From IMG/VR virus record IMGVR_UViG_3300033143_006101, positions 1 through 64,000 of that record: a DNA stretch of 64,000 nucleotides, one strand, 5' to 3'. Position 1 is the stretch's first letter; every line of letters starts with the position of its first letter. Position numbers and translations under genes: made by a program. The notes below the pieces were generated by a model that was not told the DNA's origin, made no database searches, and was given only the letters and a program-made list of their open reading frames with translations. The stretch comes from a virus. Positions 21,489-30,106 of this stretch are shown here, piece by piece.

Positions 21489-22223
21489 ATGAAAAAGTTG
21501 ATATTTGTAATACTGCTAATAGTACTATCTAGTAGTACTTATGCAGAAAGTAATCCATTTCAATTATATAAGCCTAATTATATAATAGCTGGTAATCAAG
21601 ATGATCAGGTAAAAGGACAGGTATCTTTTAAATATGCTTTAATATATCCTGAGAATATAGGGTTATATTTTGGTTATTCCCAATTAATGTTTTGGGATGC
21701 ATATAAAACATCGTCTCCTTTCAGAGATATTAATTTTAACCCGGAATGTTTTTGGTTTCATCAATTTAATTATGGCATGCTAGATAATATACAAGTTGGT
21801 CTTATTGAACATAAATCTAATGGTAGAGATGGTGAAGAATCCAAGGGATGGAATAGAAGTTATTTACGATCCCAGATTAGTTATGGTACTAGAATAAACA
21901 TAGGATTTATTGGCGAAGTTTTTTATTTATATGGATTAAGTAGTAACAATGAAGATATTGGTGAATATATAGGTTTCTATGAAGCAGAATTATTTATAAA
22001 ATTCAAAAAAAGAAGAACAAATTGGACTAGTAGAGAATCTATATATATTCGTGGTGGATCTAGTTTATCTAAAGGTTGGGTTGAAGGTGGTATCAAATTT
22101 AGATTAGTATCATATAAAATTCAACCTAATTTGTATTTACAAGTATTTCATGGTTATGCAGAAAGTTTATTAGAATATGATGAGAAAGAAACAGCTATTC
22201 GTCTTGGTGTAACTATGGAATAA
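21489..22223 (+). CDS. Outer-membrane phospholipase A homologue (OMPLA/PldA)
   Basis: The product has 244 residues, with a signal peptide at residues 1-19 (cut predicted near TYA-ES) and alternating amphipathic strands of a 12-strand barrel. Catalytic residues of OMPLA are all present: His108 and Ser110 in EHKSNGR, and Asn122 in GWNR. The spacing (2 and 12) is the same as E. coli His142, Ser144 and Asn156. A calcium-site Ser lies four residues before the Asn (S118). FWDAYKTSSPFRDINFNPE and DIGEYIGFYEAEL match conserved segments. The enzyme hydrolyses outer-membrane phospholipids when activated. A phage copy next to the tail fibre gene could help lysis (inference). It is followed by a strong terminator. 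Confidence 0.85.
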   Translation: MKKLIFVILLIVLSSSTYAESNPFQLYKPNYIIAGNQDDQVKGQVSFKYALIYPENIGLYFGYSQLMFWDAYKTSSPFRDINFNPECFWFHQFNYGMLDNIQVGLIEHKSNGRDGEESKGWNRSYLRSQISYGTRINIGFIGEVFYLYGLSSNNEDIGEYIGFYEAELFIKFKKRRTNWTSRESIYIRGGSSLSKGWVEGGIKFRLVSYKIQPNLYLQVFHGYAESLLEYDEKETAIRLGVTME

Positions 22224-22245
22224 TAGCTATGGATCCATAGTTAAG

Positions 22246-22284
22246 TTAAAAAGCCCTAAAGATACCTTCTTTAGGGCTTTTTAA
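22246..22284 (+). terminator. Rho-independent terminator after the OMPLA gene
   Basis: A perfect 16-bp inverted repeat, TTAAAAAGCCCTAAAG (22246-22261) with CTTTAGGGCTTTTTAA (22269-22284), encloses a 7-base loop, and the 3' arm includes the T-run. It works in both orientations by symmetry. A separate palindrome, CTATGGATCCATAG, sits at 22227-22240. Confidence 0.92.
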
Positions 22285-22331
22285 TAGATTTAAAAAATTA
22301 AGCATTTCCTTTACAATTTTGTACTTCAATC

Positions 22332-22363
22332 ACCTTAAAAAACTTCAAAAAATCACTATATTT
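22332..22363 (+). promoter_or_regulatory. Phage promoter, copy 2 (22421 unit)
   Basis: ACCTTAAA (22332-22339), 16 bases, then CTATATTT (22356-22363). It follows the terminator at 22246-22284 and precedes ATG 22421 by 57 bases. Confidence 0.72.
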
Positions 22364-22420
22364 TTTCTAACGCATTAATAATTACAATCAGATGAATTAA
22401 TTTTTAGGAGGAGAAAATCC

Positions 22421-22933
22421 ATGGCTGATTATAAAGGTGTTATAAGATTTATCGGAGAAAACAACGACTTCGCTTTAGTTGAGGAAACTCGTATTTATCA
22501 AAATAATATTGATACAAGTACAGGAATTGGAACAGGAGATGGGTCTGAAAGAACGTTCTCTGGATCATTAGAACCAGTTGTAGAAGAAGGCGAACTCGTA
22601 ATTAACGTAGATGGTGCAGCACAAAATGCTTCTGATTCTGGTGGAGTTATTTCTGGTAGTGATATCACAACTTCATCAGGATATGTCAGTGCTATTGATT
22701 ATGCTTCTGGTGCAATTCAACTTACTTTCACTGTTGCAGCAACACCACCAGCAGATAAAGCAGTAGATGCAGTATATCAATATAGTGCACCTTCAGAATT
22801 TCCAGAAGGATTAAAGTTTATAAAAGGTGACTTTTCAAACTTTAGTGTTGGGGATTCTATAGGTTACGATTACGATGTCGATGCAGACCTTAAAGATGGT
22901 TATTATATATCAGAAGCTTATATAGAAGCTTAG
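22421..22933 (+). CDS. Putative virion decoration or structural protein
   Basis: The product has 170 residues with an excellent AGGAGGAG site and its own promoter, suggesting high expression. The middle, GTGDGSERTFSGSLEPVVEEGELVINVDG then GYVSAIDYASGAIQLTFTVAATPPADKAVDAVYQYSAP, has the pattern G-D-G-x-x-x-T-F ... V-x-I ... I-D-Y-x-x-G-x-I-x-L-T-F of a beta-sandwich domain found in phage structural proteins. The acidic ends suggest an exposed surface. A capsid or neck decoration role is plausible (inference). Confidence 0.65.
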   Translation: MADYKGVIRFIGENNDFALVEETRIYQNNIDTSTGIGTGDGSERTFSGSLEPVVEEGELVINVDGAAQNASDSGGVISGSDITTSSGYVSAIDYASGAIQLTFTVAATPPADKAVDAVYQYSAPSEFPEGLKFIKGDFSNFSVGDSIGYDYDVDADLKDGYYISEAYIEA

Positions 22934-22971
22934 AATAATCTAAAAGGAATTTTATAGTAAGGAAATTAAAT

Positions 22972-23901
22972 ATGCCTGCAGAAAAAACGAAAGAACAAGA
23001 TAAGCACACAAAAGATTATTTTGATCAATTAGGCTGGGATATTGAGAAGCAATTGAAACAAGCACGTTTGCTTAAAGAAGCTCAATTGCCTTCTATAAAA
23101 ATACCGAACATAGAAGAGTCTGAAGAAGATGAAAATGATAAAAAACCACCTATTGTTCCAAAATTGGAAGCTGGCATAGTCCTTCCTGACGTAGAAGATA
23201 ATATAGGGGATGAGGAACAACTTGTTACTGATTTAGAAGCAATTAAAGATTCACTAACAGAAATTGAATTTAATGAGAAAGTGGAACAGATTAAAGAAGA
23301 TATGCGTGATGAATTTGAACAAGTTACAAAAGATCTCCAGAAAGAATTAGATAATCTTAAGGATAGAAAAATACCAGAAATAAAGAATTTTGATAGTGGT
23401 GGCGTATATAGAGAAGCAATTTTTGATATTGTAACTCGTGTCTTAGATGAAATTTTAGTAAATCTATTTGATGATGTTCCTGATTATTCTTTAATTGCTA
23501 ATCAGGTTAGTAGAACATTTGAAGATGGGACTGTATCAGATGCTGTTGTTGCTGTTGCAGTTACTGTTCCTAATGAAGGATATCGATATGATTTTAAAAT
23601 CGATGTTCCAATTCTGAATGGTATTGTTCATTATCCTACGTATATACAAAGAGGACTTAAAGTAATACCTCTTACTAAAGAAAAGATAATGGAAGAGCTT
23701 GATTCAACAGCATTTAGAAAAATAGATATTGAGGAACCCTATGGTAAACGTAGTATTTATAATAATACTGAAGATAATGTACATAAGAAACCAGATAATC
23801 AAAAATGGTATGACATTTATGGCACAAAACCTATACCTTCCGCTATTCCGGAAAAGTCTAAATGGGATCCTAAAATAAATAAAAGGAGACAGTTAACATG
23901 A
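22972..23901 (+). CDS. Hypothetical structural protein with coiled coil
   Basis: The product has 309 residues with TAAGGAAA upstream. The N terminus is helical and very acidic. Residues about 85-135 (LVTDLEAIKDSLTEIEFNEKVEQIKEDMRDEFEQVTKDLQKEL) form a coiled coil. The C-terminal half is beta-rich (YRYDFKIDVPILNGIVHYPTYIQRGLKVIPL), and the Lys/Arg-rich end overlaps the next gene by four bases. A neck or head-tail connector position in gene order is suggestive only. No family is recognised. Confidence 0.65.
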   Translation: MPAEKTKEQDKHTKDYFDQLGWDIEKQLKQARLLKEAQLPSIKIPNIEESEEDENDKKPPIVPKLEAGIVLPDVEDNIGDEEQLVTDLEAIKDSLTEIEFNEKVEQIKEDMRDEFEQVTKDLQKELDNLKDRKIPEIKNFDSGGVYREAIFDIVTRVLDEILVNLFDDVPDYSLIANQVSRTFEDGTVSDAVVAVAVTVPNEGYRYDFKIDVPILNGIVHYPTYIQRGLKVIPLTKEKIMEELDSTAFRKIDIEEPYGKRSIYNNTEDNVHKKPDNQKWYDIYGTKPIPSAIPEKSKWDPKINKRRQLT

Positions 23902-24155
23902 GCAATACACCAATAGATGACAATGATATATTTACAACAAGAGATCTAGTTTTAGCAACTTATCTCAAAATCAATAGTATTAAATTAGCTGGTGGGTATG
24001 ACAAACTTTCTAAATCATGGTCTTTTTATGATCCAGCTACTTGTGAGGAGTTGTCATTAGAATTACGTAATGGGAATTCGAAAGTTGAAGTATTAAAATA
24101 CGAATCAGAAAGAAGAAGTTTATTAGGTATGGTACATGACAAGAAGAATCAATAA
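23898..24155 (+). CDS. DUF5659-like protein
   Basis: The product has 85 residues and overlaps the previous gene by four bases (ATGA). The pattern IFTTRDLVLATYLKINSIKLAGGYDKLSKSWSFYDPATCEELSLELRNG follows the DUF5659 layout (F-x-T-x-D-L-x-L-A-x-x-L, then an F-x-F strand and a N-G). This small domain is common in phage structural clusters and its role is unknown. It overlaps the next ATG by one base. Confidence 0.7.
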   Translation: MSNTPIDDNDIFTTRDLVLATYLKINSIKLAGGYDKLSKSWSFYDPATCEELSLELRNGNSKVEVLKYESERRSLLGMVHDKKNQ

Positions 24156-24379
24156 TGGAAAATAAAATAAGTAAAGAAGATGCGTTTATACATTTACTTA
24201 TTGCAGTTGATACAAGATTAGAAGATATCAAAAACATTCTTACTGAAATCAACACTAATTTAATAATATTAATAGAAAAAACAAATGTTATTATTGATAA
24301 AACTAACAAATCACAAGACACAAAAAATTTTGATGTAAAGGATAAGGTACTAAGATGGCTAAAACTTACCAAAAATTAA
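24155..24379 (+). CDS. Small helical hypothetical protein
   Basis: The product has 74 residues, one-base TAATG overlap with the previous gene. It is all helical: FIHLLIAVDTRLEDIKNILTEINTNLIILIEKTNVIIDKTN with heptad-like leucine and isoleucine spacing, consistent with a coiled coil. The 3' end overlaps the next gene by 25 bases. No family is recognised. Confidence 0.55.
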   Translation: MENKISKEDAFIHLLIAVDTRLEDIKNILTEINTNLIILIEKTNVIIDKTNKSQDTKNFDVKDKVLRWLKLTKN

Positions 24380-24534
24380 TTAATTGTAGATGTAGAATAA
24401 CAAAAGAATTGTACAACAAATTTTTATTAAAAATCAGAAATGAAGGTTGGACAATACAACAAGCCATAGCAACTCTAATTTTAGAGTTTACTAATGGCAA
24501 CCTTGATATTGAGGTACCAGATGGCAACGTGTAA
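24355..24534 (+). CDS. Short basic protein, possible ribbon-helix-helix
   Basis: The product has 59 residues from ATG 24355, inside the end of the previous gene. LINCRCRITKELYNKFLLKIRNEGWTIQQAIATLILEFTNGNL has the strand-helix-helix pattern (R-x-R-I-x-x-E-L-x-x-x-F ... T-I-Q-Q-A-I-x-x-L-I) of ribbon-helix-helix DNA-binding proteins, but the match is by eye. It overlaps the next gene by 14 bases. Confidence 0.5.
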   Translation: MAKTYQKLINCRCRITKELYNKFLLKIRNEGWTIQQAIATLILEFTNGNLDIEVPDGNV

Positions 24535-24856
24535 TATCGTTGGAAAACTTATAAATGGATCCGGAGAAGAGGTTGATGGAATATTTGTACATGCAGTTTG
24601 TGCTGATTCTCCAGCTATTATACAAAATACTAGTACCGGTATAATTCCAGAGAATATTAGAGAACTAACAACTAGTACTGGTATATTTGAATTAACATTA
24701 GTTAGAAATGTAAATTATATAGTTCATATCCCTGAAATGGGATTTAAAAAAACCATACTTGTACCAGATGAAGCGGGTCCTGTTAATTTATGGGGATTAA
24801 CAGATATTCTTGTAAGTGGGGATCCTACACCAACTGATACAGGTGATGATTGGTAA
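24521..24856 (+). CDS. Hypothetical beta-sandwich protein
   Basis: The product has 111 residues from ATG 24521; a longer frame from 24494 is nested in the previous gene. It reads CNIVGKLINGSGEEVDGIFVHAV, then ELTTSTGIFELTLVRNVNYIVHIPEMGFKKTILVPD, the repeated-strand layout of carboxypeptidase-regulatory-like or Ig-like domains. Two TSTG motifs occur. The stop overlaps the following ATG (TAATG). A virion accessory role is likely by position. Confidence 0.6.
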   Translation: MATCNIVGKLINGSGEEVDGIFVHAVCADSPAIIQNTSTGIIPENIRELTTSTGIFELTLVRNVNYIVHIPEMGFKKTILVPDEAGPVNLWGLTDILVSGDPTPTDTGDDW

Positions 24857-25728
24857 TGAATTTTTTAAAAGTAGCTAATATAGATGAACTGATTAAAAAA
24901 GCTGATGCAGTTGCTCAGGCTAAAGACCAATTATTGCAACATTTAGATACTATGGGCGAAAACATTGCAAATGTTGCAAGTATGAATGAGAAGCAACCAT
25001 TAGATGGAGCTGCAATAGAAAGTGTTTATAAAGTATCAGAATTTTTAAATGCTTTGCGAGATGAAATTTCTGCAGCAGAAATAAATACTCTATTACCAGC
25101 AGCAATTAATGCATTAGTAAATAATATTGATCACGAATTAAATGTTTTAGAAGGTTATTCAAATACATTAATAGATTCGTATTTAAATGCTATAACATTA
25201 ATCTTTGCAAATCAGTTCAAACCAGCATTAGCAGGATTTTTTGTTTCTGCTGATGAGGCCGGAGAAACACAAAGATTGTTAACTTATACCGATACGAATG
25301 AGGATATTTGGGATGTTCTTTATACACTAGATGAAAATAGTAATCCGTCTCTTTATTTAGGTAGAAATTTAACAGAAAGAAATCAGAAGTTATTTGATAC
25401 TTATGATGTGAGAGATACAAATATGAAATTTAATACGATGAAAGCTTTAGGAGAATTTGTTGAACTCATACTTACAAGAGCCAGCACTGTAGAGAAAAGA
25501 AAAATAAGAAAGAAAATTAATAAAACACTTAAGGATATAGAAAATATTGCAATTTATAGAATAAACGATTACCGAGATATTGATAAAAAATCTGAAGAAG
25601 AAACATTAAAGACACTTATTATATTTTTAAATGATTTCATAGATGCACCTGAATATGAGGAACAAAGAGAACAGATAAGGAAGAAGATACCTGAATATGC
25701 AAGAAAGTTAATCCAGAGTTATTATTAG
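24856..25728 (+). CDS. Hypothetical helical structural protein
   Basis: The product has 290 residues from ATG 24856, one-base overlap with the previous stop. It is mostly helical with many Ala/Leu/Ile heptads (DELIKKADAVAQAKDQLLQHLDTMGENI, INALVNNIDHELNVLEGYS), a mixed middle (GETQRLLTYTDTNEDIWDVLYTL) and a basic, charged C-terminal helix (RKKINKTLKDIENIAIYRI). No domain is recognised. It lies between accessory and neck genes. Confidence 0.6.
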   Translation: MNFLKVANIDELIKKADAVAQAKDQLLQHLDTMGENIANVASMNEKQPLDGAAIESVYKVSEFLNALRDEISAAEINTLLPAAINALVNNIDHELNVLEGYSNTLIDSYLNAITLIFANQFKPALAGFFVSADEAGETQRLLTYTDTNEDIWDVLYTLDENSNPSLYLGRNLTERNQKLFDTYDVRDTNMKFNTMKALGEFVELILTRASTVEKRKIRKKINKTLKDIENIAIYRINDYRDIDKKSEEETLKTLIIFLNDFIDAPEYEEQREQIRKKIPEYARKLIQSYY

Positions 25729-25729
25729 A

Positions 25730-25855
25730 ATGGGATCAAAACCAAAAAATATATTTATGAATGTAAAAATAATAATTTTAGTTTTATTTCTTGGTTTAAT
25801 ATACCTTTTTTCTACAGTTTCAACTTGGATACAGAAGAAGCGAGGAAAAAATTAG
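25730..25855 (+). CDS. Very short membrane protein
   Basis: The product has 41 residues from ATG 25730. A basic N terminus (GSKPKNIFMNVK) is followed by one membrane segment, IIILVLFLGLIYLFSTVSTW, and a basic end (QKKRGKN). The flanking charges favour a simple single-pass protein. It stops immediately before the next ATG (25856). Confidence 0.5.
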   Translation: MGSKPKNIFMNVKIIILVLFLGLIYLFSTVSTWIQKKRGKN

Positions 25856-26923
25856 ATGAGATGGACGAGTCCTTTTAGATTTCCAAATATTAGAACTACC
25901 ATAGATAAGTATGGTTTATATAAACGTACTTTAATGATGCTCCGTACTAAAATGGCTGGAGCAGGAAGTCCATGCATTTATTGGAGAAACACAGCAGTAA
26001 CTTTTTATGGTACGAATCCAGAAAATGAAACGAGATGTTACTGTTGGCAAAAAGGAGATGGGGATAACCCTGCAGGAGATGTAAGTCAACCTAGAAGAAA
26101 TCATGCTCTTTGTATGGGAACTGGATATTTAAAAGGTTATCAAAGATATGGTTATGAAGAAAAAGTTATTTCAACTCCTAATGATAAAGAGATAACTTTT
26201 TCATCTTCCAAAATTATTGTAGGAAAGGATGATAGTGGAGAACCAGATAGGTTTGTTATATCAGGCACTACGCAATCAGAATATATTGAGACTCCAAACA
26301 TTGAATTAACAAATTTTGTGAGTGTTGATCGCTTTCTTGCAAAAGAAAAAACAGATAAAGATGAGAATAGAATTAAATATTTTTATAGTACTAATGATGG
26401 AACTGATTGGCCTGATTATACTGAAATAGACATGATTGACTATACCGAAACTAAATTAGGTAATCAACAATCTACAGGATTTAGTTTAGATCAAGGTGCT
26501 ACACAAATTAAATTTAGAATGAGATTTGATAAAAGAAAAGCTACTTCACCATCACCTAGTCTAAATTCTATTCGTTTTCGATATCAAAATCATATTAGTT
26601 TATCAGCAATAGATGCCAGGTTTGATATTAATGAACCTGCATTTTTAGCATCTCGAGAAGCTCCTAAAGAGAAAGTTGTACAAGCCGAGCATGGTTGGAA
26701 AACAACAAAACCTCTATCATGGTGGACGCTTCCGGAAGTTAACATAGAAGAAACTGATATTATAATGTTTCTACAAGGTGAATTTGCAAATGAAAAGTAT
26801 GAAGTGCAAGAATTAACTAAGCATACTTACGGACCTGATTTATTAAGTTTACATAGAAGCTTTGAATCAGCGTTTTTAAGAGATAATTTAGACGTTATTC
26901 GGATAATAGATTTACTTAACTAG
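25856..26923 (+). CDS. Putative neck or head-tail connector protein with Cys cluster
   Basis: The product has 355 residues. The N-terminal region (about 30-110) has PCIYWRNTAVTFYGT, CYCWQKGDGD and ALCMGTGYLKGYQRYGY; the CxCW and C-x-G-T-G-Y pieces suggest a zinc-binding domain. The middle is a beta-sandwich-like section (NDKEITFSSSKIIVGKDDSGEPDRFVISGTTQSEYIETPNI), and the end has WWTLPEVNIEETDIIMF. Gene order (before the tail terminator, sheath and tube) supports a neck role, but no family is recognised. Confidence 0.6.
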   Translation: MRWTSPFRFPNIRTTIDKYGLYKRTLMMLRTKMAGAGSPCIYWRNTAVTFYGTNPENETRCYCWQKGDGDNPAGDVSQPRRNHALCMGTGYLKGYQRYGYEEKVISTPNDKEITFSSSKIIVGKDDSGEPDRFVISGTTQSEYIETPNIELTNFVSVDRFLAKEKTDKDENRIKYFYSTNDGTDWPDYTEIDMIDYTETKLGNQQSTGFSLDQGATQIKFRMRFDKRKATSPSPSLNSIRFRYQNHISLSAIDARFDINEPAFLASREAPKEKVVQAEHGWKTTKPLSWWTLPEVNIEETDIIMFLQGEFANEKYEVQELTKHTYGPDLLSLHRSFESAFLRDNLDVIRIIDLLN

Positions 26924-26932
26924 GAGGAAATT

Positions 26933-27649
26933 ATGAATAAAAAGGCATTTTTGGATGAAGTAACTGTAGGAGCAATCGCGGATGCTTTAGCAGAAACTGG
27001 CGGTATTTTGGATCCAACGAATCCAACAGCAATGGCAGAAGCAATAGGAATGGCAATAGATGTTGCACAAATAGACGAAGCAGGAAAAGAGGGGATTAAA
27101 AGTTTAGCAGCCGACCCAGCTTTACAACAACAGATAATGGACACAGCACAACAACGCCAATCTTCTGAGAACCCTGCTCAATTACGTTCCGGGATTAGAG
27201 AAACTCTATATTCTTTAAATAATATCTATGCTAAAGAAGGCTTCGATGTACTTAGAGCTCTTAGAGTTTGGAAAGAAGCACGTTTGAATCCAGCAATGAT
27301 CAGAGATCAAATTAGAGATGATGTTGGACATAATGTTTCTTTAGCTGAAGCAAAAGCTCTGTATAAAATAGGTTCTGAATTACAATCAGGAATAACTTAT
27401 GAGTTCGGTAAAGAACAAGATACAAATGTAATGCAACAAATGAATGCACATAGAGTAATGAAATTTACTCCGAATGTAAGGGCTTCCGTTGAAAAAATAG
27501 GACAAAATTTATATAGAACTAAACGAGCTAATGTTCTATGGAAAATTGATATGAAAGATAATGACGATGGCAGTCAAATTCCTTATTTAGTAAGAGTAGA
27601 TTCTGTATCAGCAAATGATGGAGATGAGAATGTCAAAGAGGGGCTGTAA
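26933..27649 (+). CDS. Hypothetical structural protein
   Basis: The product has 238 residues with TAGGAGGA upstream. It is Ala-rich and helical (AIADALAETGGILDPTNPTAMAEAIGMAIDVAQIDEAGKEGIKSLAAD). The C-terminal part, RASVEKIGQNLYRTKRANVLWKIDMKDNDDGSQIPYLVRVDSV, is strand-like. No domain is recognised. It overlaps the next gene by 20 bases. Confidence 0.6.
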   Translation: MNKKAFLDEVTVGAIADALAETGGILDPTNPTAMAEAIGMAIDVAQIDEAGKEGIKSLAADPALQQQIMDTAQQRQSSENPAQLRSGIRETLYSLNNIYAKEGFDVLRALRVWKEARLNPAMIRDQIRDDVGHNVSLAEAKALYKIGSELQSGITYEFGKEQDTNVMQQMNAHRVMKFTPNVRASVEKIGQNLYRTKRANVLWKIDMKDNDDGSQIPYLVRVDSVSANDGDENVKEGL

Positions 27650-27938
27650 TTTAATAGATCGGCTTGAGCAGTATAAAAAGGCAATAAGTAAGACTTTCGA
27701 CGAATGGCAGAAGCAAGCGGAAATAGAAGTACTGCTCGATAGTATTATAGTAGCTGATGAATCAAATGTATCTGTATATCCTTCTAATTGCCCGGGTAAA
27801 GGAAGAGCATCAGATATACTTATTGATAAAGATGGTAAACCTGCATGCATGTTTAAAAGTAAACAATGTAAATACTTTGCAGGCAGTATGTTTAGATTAG
27901 TGGATTATACCAAAAAAATTATGTGTAAGGTAATGTAA
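27630..27938 (+). CDS. Small hypothetical protein
   Basis: The product has 102 residues from ATG 27630, with GGAG at 27620-27623; three further in-frame ATGs lie at 27615-27624. It has a helical start (NLIDRLEQYKKAISKTFDEWQKQAEIEVLLDSIIVAD), then a Cys-containing second half (NCPGKGRASDILID, ACMFKSKQCKYF, MCKVM). The stop is directly followed by the next ATG at 27939. No family is recognised. Confidence 0.6.
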   Translation: MSKRGCNLIDRLEQYKKAISKTFDEWQKQAEIEVLLDSIIVADESNVSVYPSNCPGKGRASDILIDKDGKPACMFKSKQCKYFAGSMFRLVDYTKKIMCKVM

Positions 27939-28655
27939 ATGAGTTTATTTACTGGAGAACATCCTGATGTTTCATCTGGTGACCTTTACGAGTTTAGTTT
28001 TAATAAAATCGAAAGGGCAACTAAATCTGTTATGGTGAATATCTTAGAAAGCTTTTTTTCTACACAAAGTAAAGCTTTTGAGATGGCAATCCCAGAACTC
28101 ACTGCAACAAGGAATACTCCAAATCAACCACCAAAGATTCATATTAAAAAGGATTTTCCTTACACAGAAAGAACATTTCCTCTAATCGTAACCGCGATTA
28201 AGGAAGTAAAGGAGCGAAAAGCTTATATTGGATCCGATGATTTATTTCATATTGATGCAGTAACTGGTCCTGATGGTCTTAAAGCAGGTGTTGAAAATTA
28301 TGTTGGAATGGCAGATGTTGATTTATCACTTATTGTAGTTACTACTTCCCCTGATGAAAGATCACAATTAGCTGAAGCTATTTTCTTATGTTTTACCCAT
28401 TATTTTAGAAATCAATTTATTTACATGGGAGAAGACGAGTCTCTTTTTTCTATTACTCCTGCTACTAAACAAATTACAATGGGGGCAGAAACTGAGATAA
28501 CAGACGAATCAGCAGTAACAATGATATATGTTAAAGATATCGCCCTCTCAGCTTTTATTGAATATCATTTTAGAGACTTCTCGGTTGGTAAACTATATGA
28601 ATTAAGAAATATAAACTATGAATTAAATGATGAATTAAATGTTATCGAAATCTAA
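27939..28655 (+). CDS. Putative tail terminator/completion protein
   Basis: The product has 238 residues. The core PPKIHIKKDFPYTERTFPLIVTAIKEVKERKAYIGSDD, NYVGMADVDLSLIVVTTSPDERSQLAEAIFLCFTHYFRNQF and FSVGKLYELRNINY gives the alpha-beta arrangement and gene position (immediately upstream of the sheath) of tail terminator or neck proteins. These cap the tail tube and join it to the head. Assignment is by position and fold impression, not by a diagnostic motif. A promoter follows it before the sheath. Confidence 0.55.
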   Translation: MSLFTGEHPDVSSGDLYEFSFNKIERATKSVMVNILESFFSTQSKAFEMAIPELTATRNTPNQPPKIHIKKDFPYTERTFPLIVTAIKEVKERKAYIGSDDLFHIDAVTGPDGLKAGVENYVGMADVDLSLIVVTTSPDERSQLAEAIFLCFTHYFRNQFIYMGEDESLFSITPATKQITMGAETEITDESAVTMIYVKDIALSAFIEYHFRDFSVGKLYELRNINYELNDELNVIEI

Positions 28656-28670
28656 ATTTTTAAGGTATTC

Positions 28671-28702
28671 ACCTTAAAATTTACGAGAATTTTTCTAATT
28701 TT
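28671..28702 (+). promoter_or_regulatory. Phage promoter, copy 3 (sheath operon)
   Basis: ACCTTAAA (28671-28678), 16 bases, then CTAATTTT (28695-28702). It lies 42 bases before the sheath ATG. The first box is also the right arm of a 9-bp inverted repeat (TTTTAAGGT at 28658-28666, ACCTTAAAA at 28671-28679, loop ATTC), which could be an operator. Confidence 0.75.
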
Positions 28703-28744
28703 TTAACAGTAATGTATTAAGAAAATGACTTGAGAGGTATAATT

Positions 28745-30106
28745 ATGGCATTAGGATATCAACTACCTGGAACAACAATAGAAGAAGTAACTAGTCCAGC
28801 TTCCGCGAATCCTACTACTACACAACGAATTCCTTGTTTTATAGGAGTAGCTAGTGATTATAAATTGGTAAGATATGAAGAAGTTGTAAGATCATCAACC
28901 GGTTTAATAGATAGTTTAGAATTTACCAGTGAAGGAATCTATGAAGTAGTGGAATGCGGTTCACAAAAAGGACTTGCAGATTATGTAGAAGGCACTCATT
29001 TTAATGTTGCAAGCAATCAAATAGTTTGGACTTCTTCTGGTATTGTTACTATAGGTGCAACATATTTCGTTACGTATAGGTATAACAGACCATCAAGTGA
29101 CTATAGCTATAAAGTATTTTATAATTATGAAGATATAGTTGCTGATTTAGGAGAAGATATACCAGACAATCCTCTTGTAAATATTGCAAAAATAGCTCTT
29201 AGATATTTTAGTAATCCCGCCATTGCCGTAGTACAAGTTCCAGCTACAGAAACTACCTCCGATTATGTAGATGCCCTTGATCTTGTAAAATATAGAGATA
29301 CACAAACTGTATGTGCATTAACAACTACTGTAGCAGTACGAGCTCTTCTTGTTTCTCATGTAGTAGAAAGAAGTTTACCAGATAATGGCAGATATAGAAT
29401 TACATATACAGGAGCACCAGCTAATACACCTGTAGGAACTGAAGATGATCCTAGTTCATTAAGAGGTATGGCTGTCGCAATTCAACAAGAAAGAGTTATT
29501 TTTGTCAATGCGACAAGAGCTAAATATTATTATAATGATCCAAATACAGGAGTAGAAACATATGCTGTAGTAGATGGAGCATTTATAGCTGCAGTTGTAG
29601 CAGCATTCAGAGATTCATTCTCTCATCCTACAACTACATTACTTAACAGGGTAATGCCTGGTATAGAATTGTATGATGAAGATTACGATGATTATTATGA
29701 TGAGAATAAACTAACTCTATCCGGTTCGAGCAGTTTATTTCTTATGGCTCCATCTGGAGGTTTAGTTCGAATCATAGATGATTTAACAACAGATAATTCA
29801 ACAGTAGAGCGTAATAATATTAACATCATTACAGCAAAAGATTATATTGCTAAAGATGTTGCTGTTCAAATGAATAGAACTTTTAAAGGTTCTCTAATTA
29901 AAAACAGACCTCAATATCAAGGAGTAGTTTTAAATTATTTAACTATATTATTTAAAGCTTATCTCCAAAACAATGTTATTGAGAATATAGGAACATTAAA
30001 AGTAACACTTCCAACTAATAGACGTGATACTGTAAATATTTTTTATAGTTACAGTGCTGTATATACACACAAGTATACTGAGGGTACATACACACTTGTA
30101 GTTTAA
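28745..30106 (+). CDS. Contractile tail sheath protein
   Basis: The product has 453 residues from ATG 28745, preceded by GAGAGG. It begins GYQLPGTTIEEVTSPASAN, the usual surface-exposed N terminus of phage sheath proteins, with a FIGVASDYKLV strand. The C-terminal part has DDLTTDNSTVERNNINIITAKDYIAKDVAVQMNRTFKGSLIKN and VTLPTNRRDTVNIFYSYSAVY, the sheath-conserved region. The sheath surrounds the tube and contracts to drive it into the cell. It has its own promoter and is followed by the tube gene at 22 bases. The N-terminal leader differs from T4-like sheaths. Confidence 0.9.
   Translation: MALGYQLPGTTIEEVTSPASANPTTTQRIPCFIGVASDYKLVRYEEVVRSSTGLIDSLEFTSEGIYEVVECGSQKGLADYVEGTHFNVASNQIVWTSSGIVTIGATYFVTYRYNRPSSDYSYKVFYNYEDIVADLGEDIPDNPLVNIAKIALRYFSNPAIAVVQVPATETTSDYVDALDLVKYRDTQTVCALTTTVAVRALLVSHVVERSLPDNGRYRITYTGAPANTPVGTEDDPSSLRGMAVAIQQERVIFVNATRAKYYYNDPNTGVETYAVVDGAFIAAVVAAFRDSFSHPTTTLLNRVMPGIELYDEDYDDYYDENKLTLSGSSSLFLMAPSGGLVRIIDDLTTDNSTVERNNINIITAKDYIAKDVAVQMNRTFKGSLIKNRPQYQGVVLNYLTILFKAYLQNNVIENIGTLKVTLPTNRRDTVNIFYSYSAVYTHKYTEGTYTLVV

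Noticed and set aside
22888-22919. ACCTTAAA at 22888 as a further promoter
   Set aside because: The second box 16 bases later reads CAGAAGCT, with no CTAT-like element, and the site is within the end of a coding gene.
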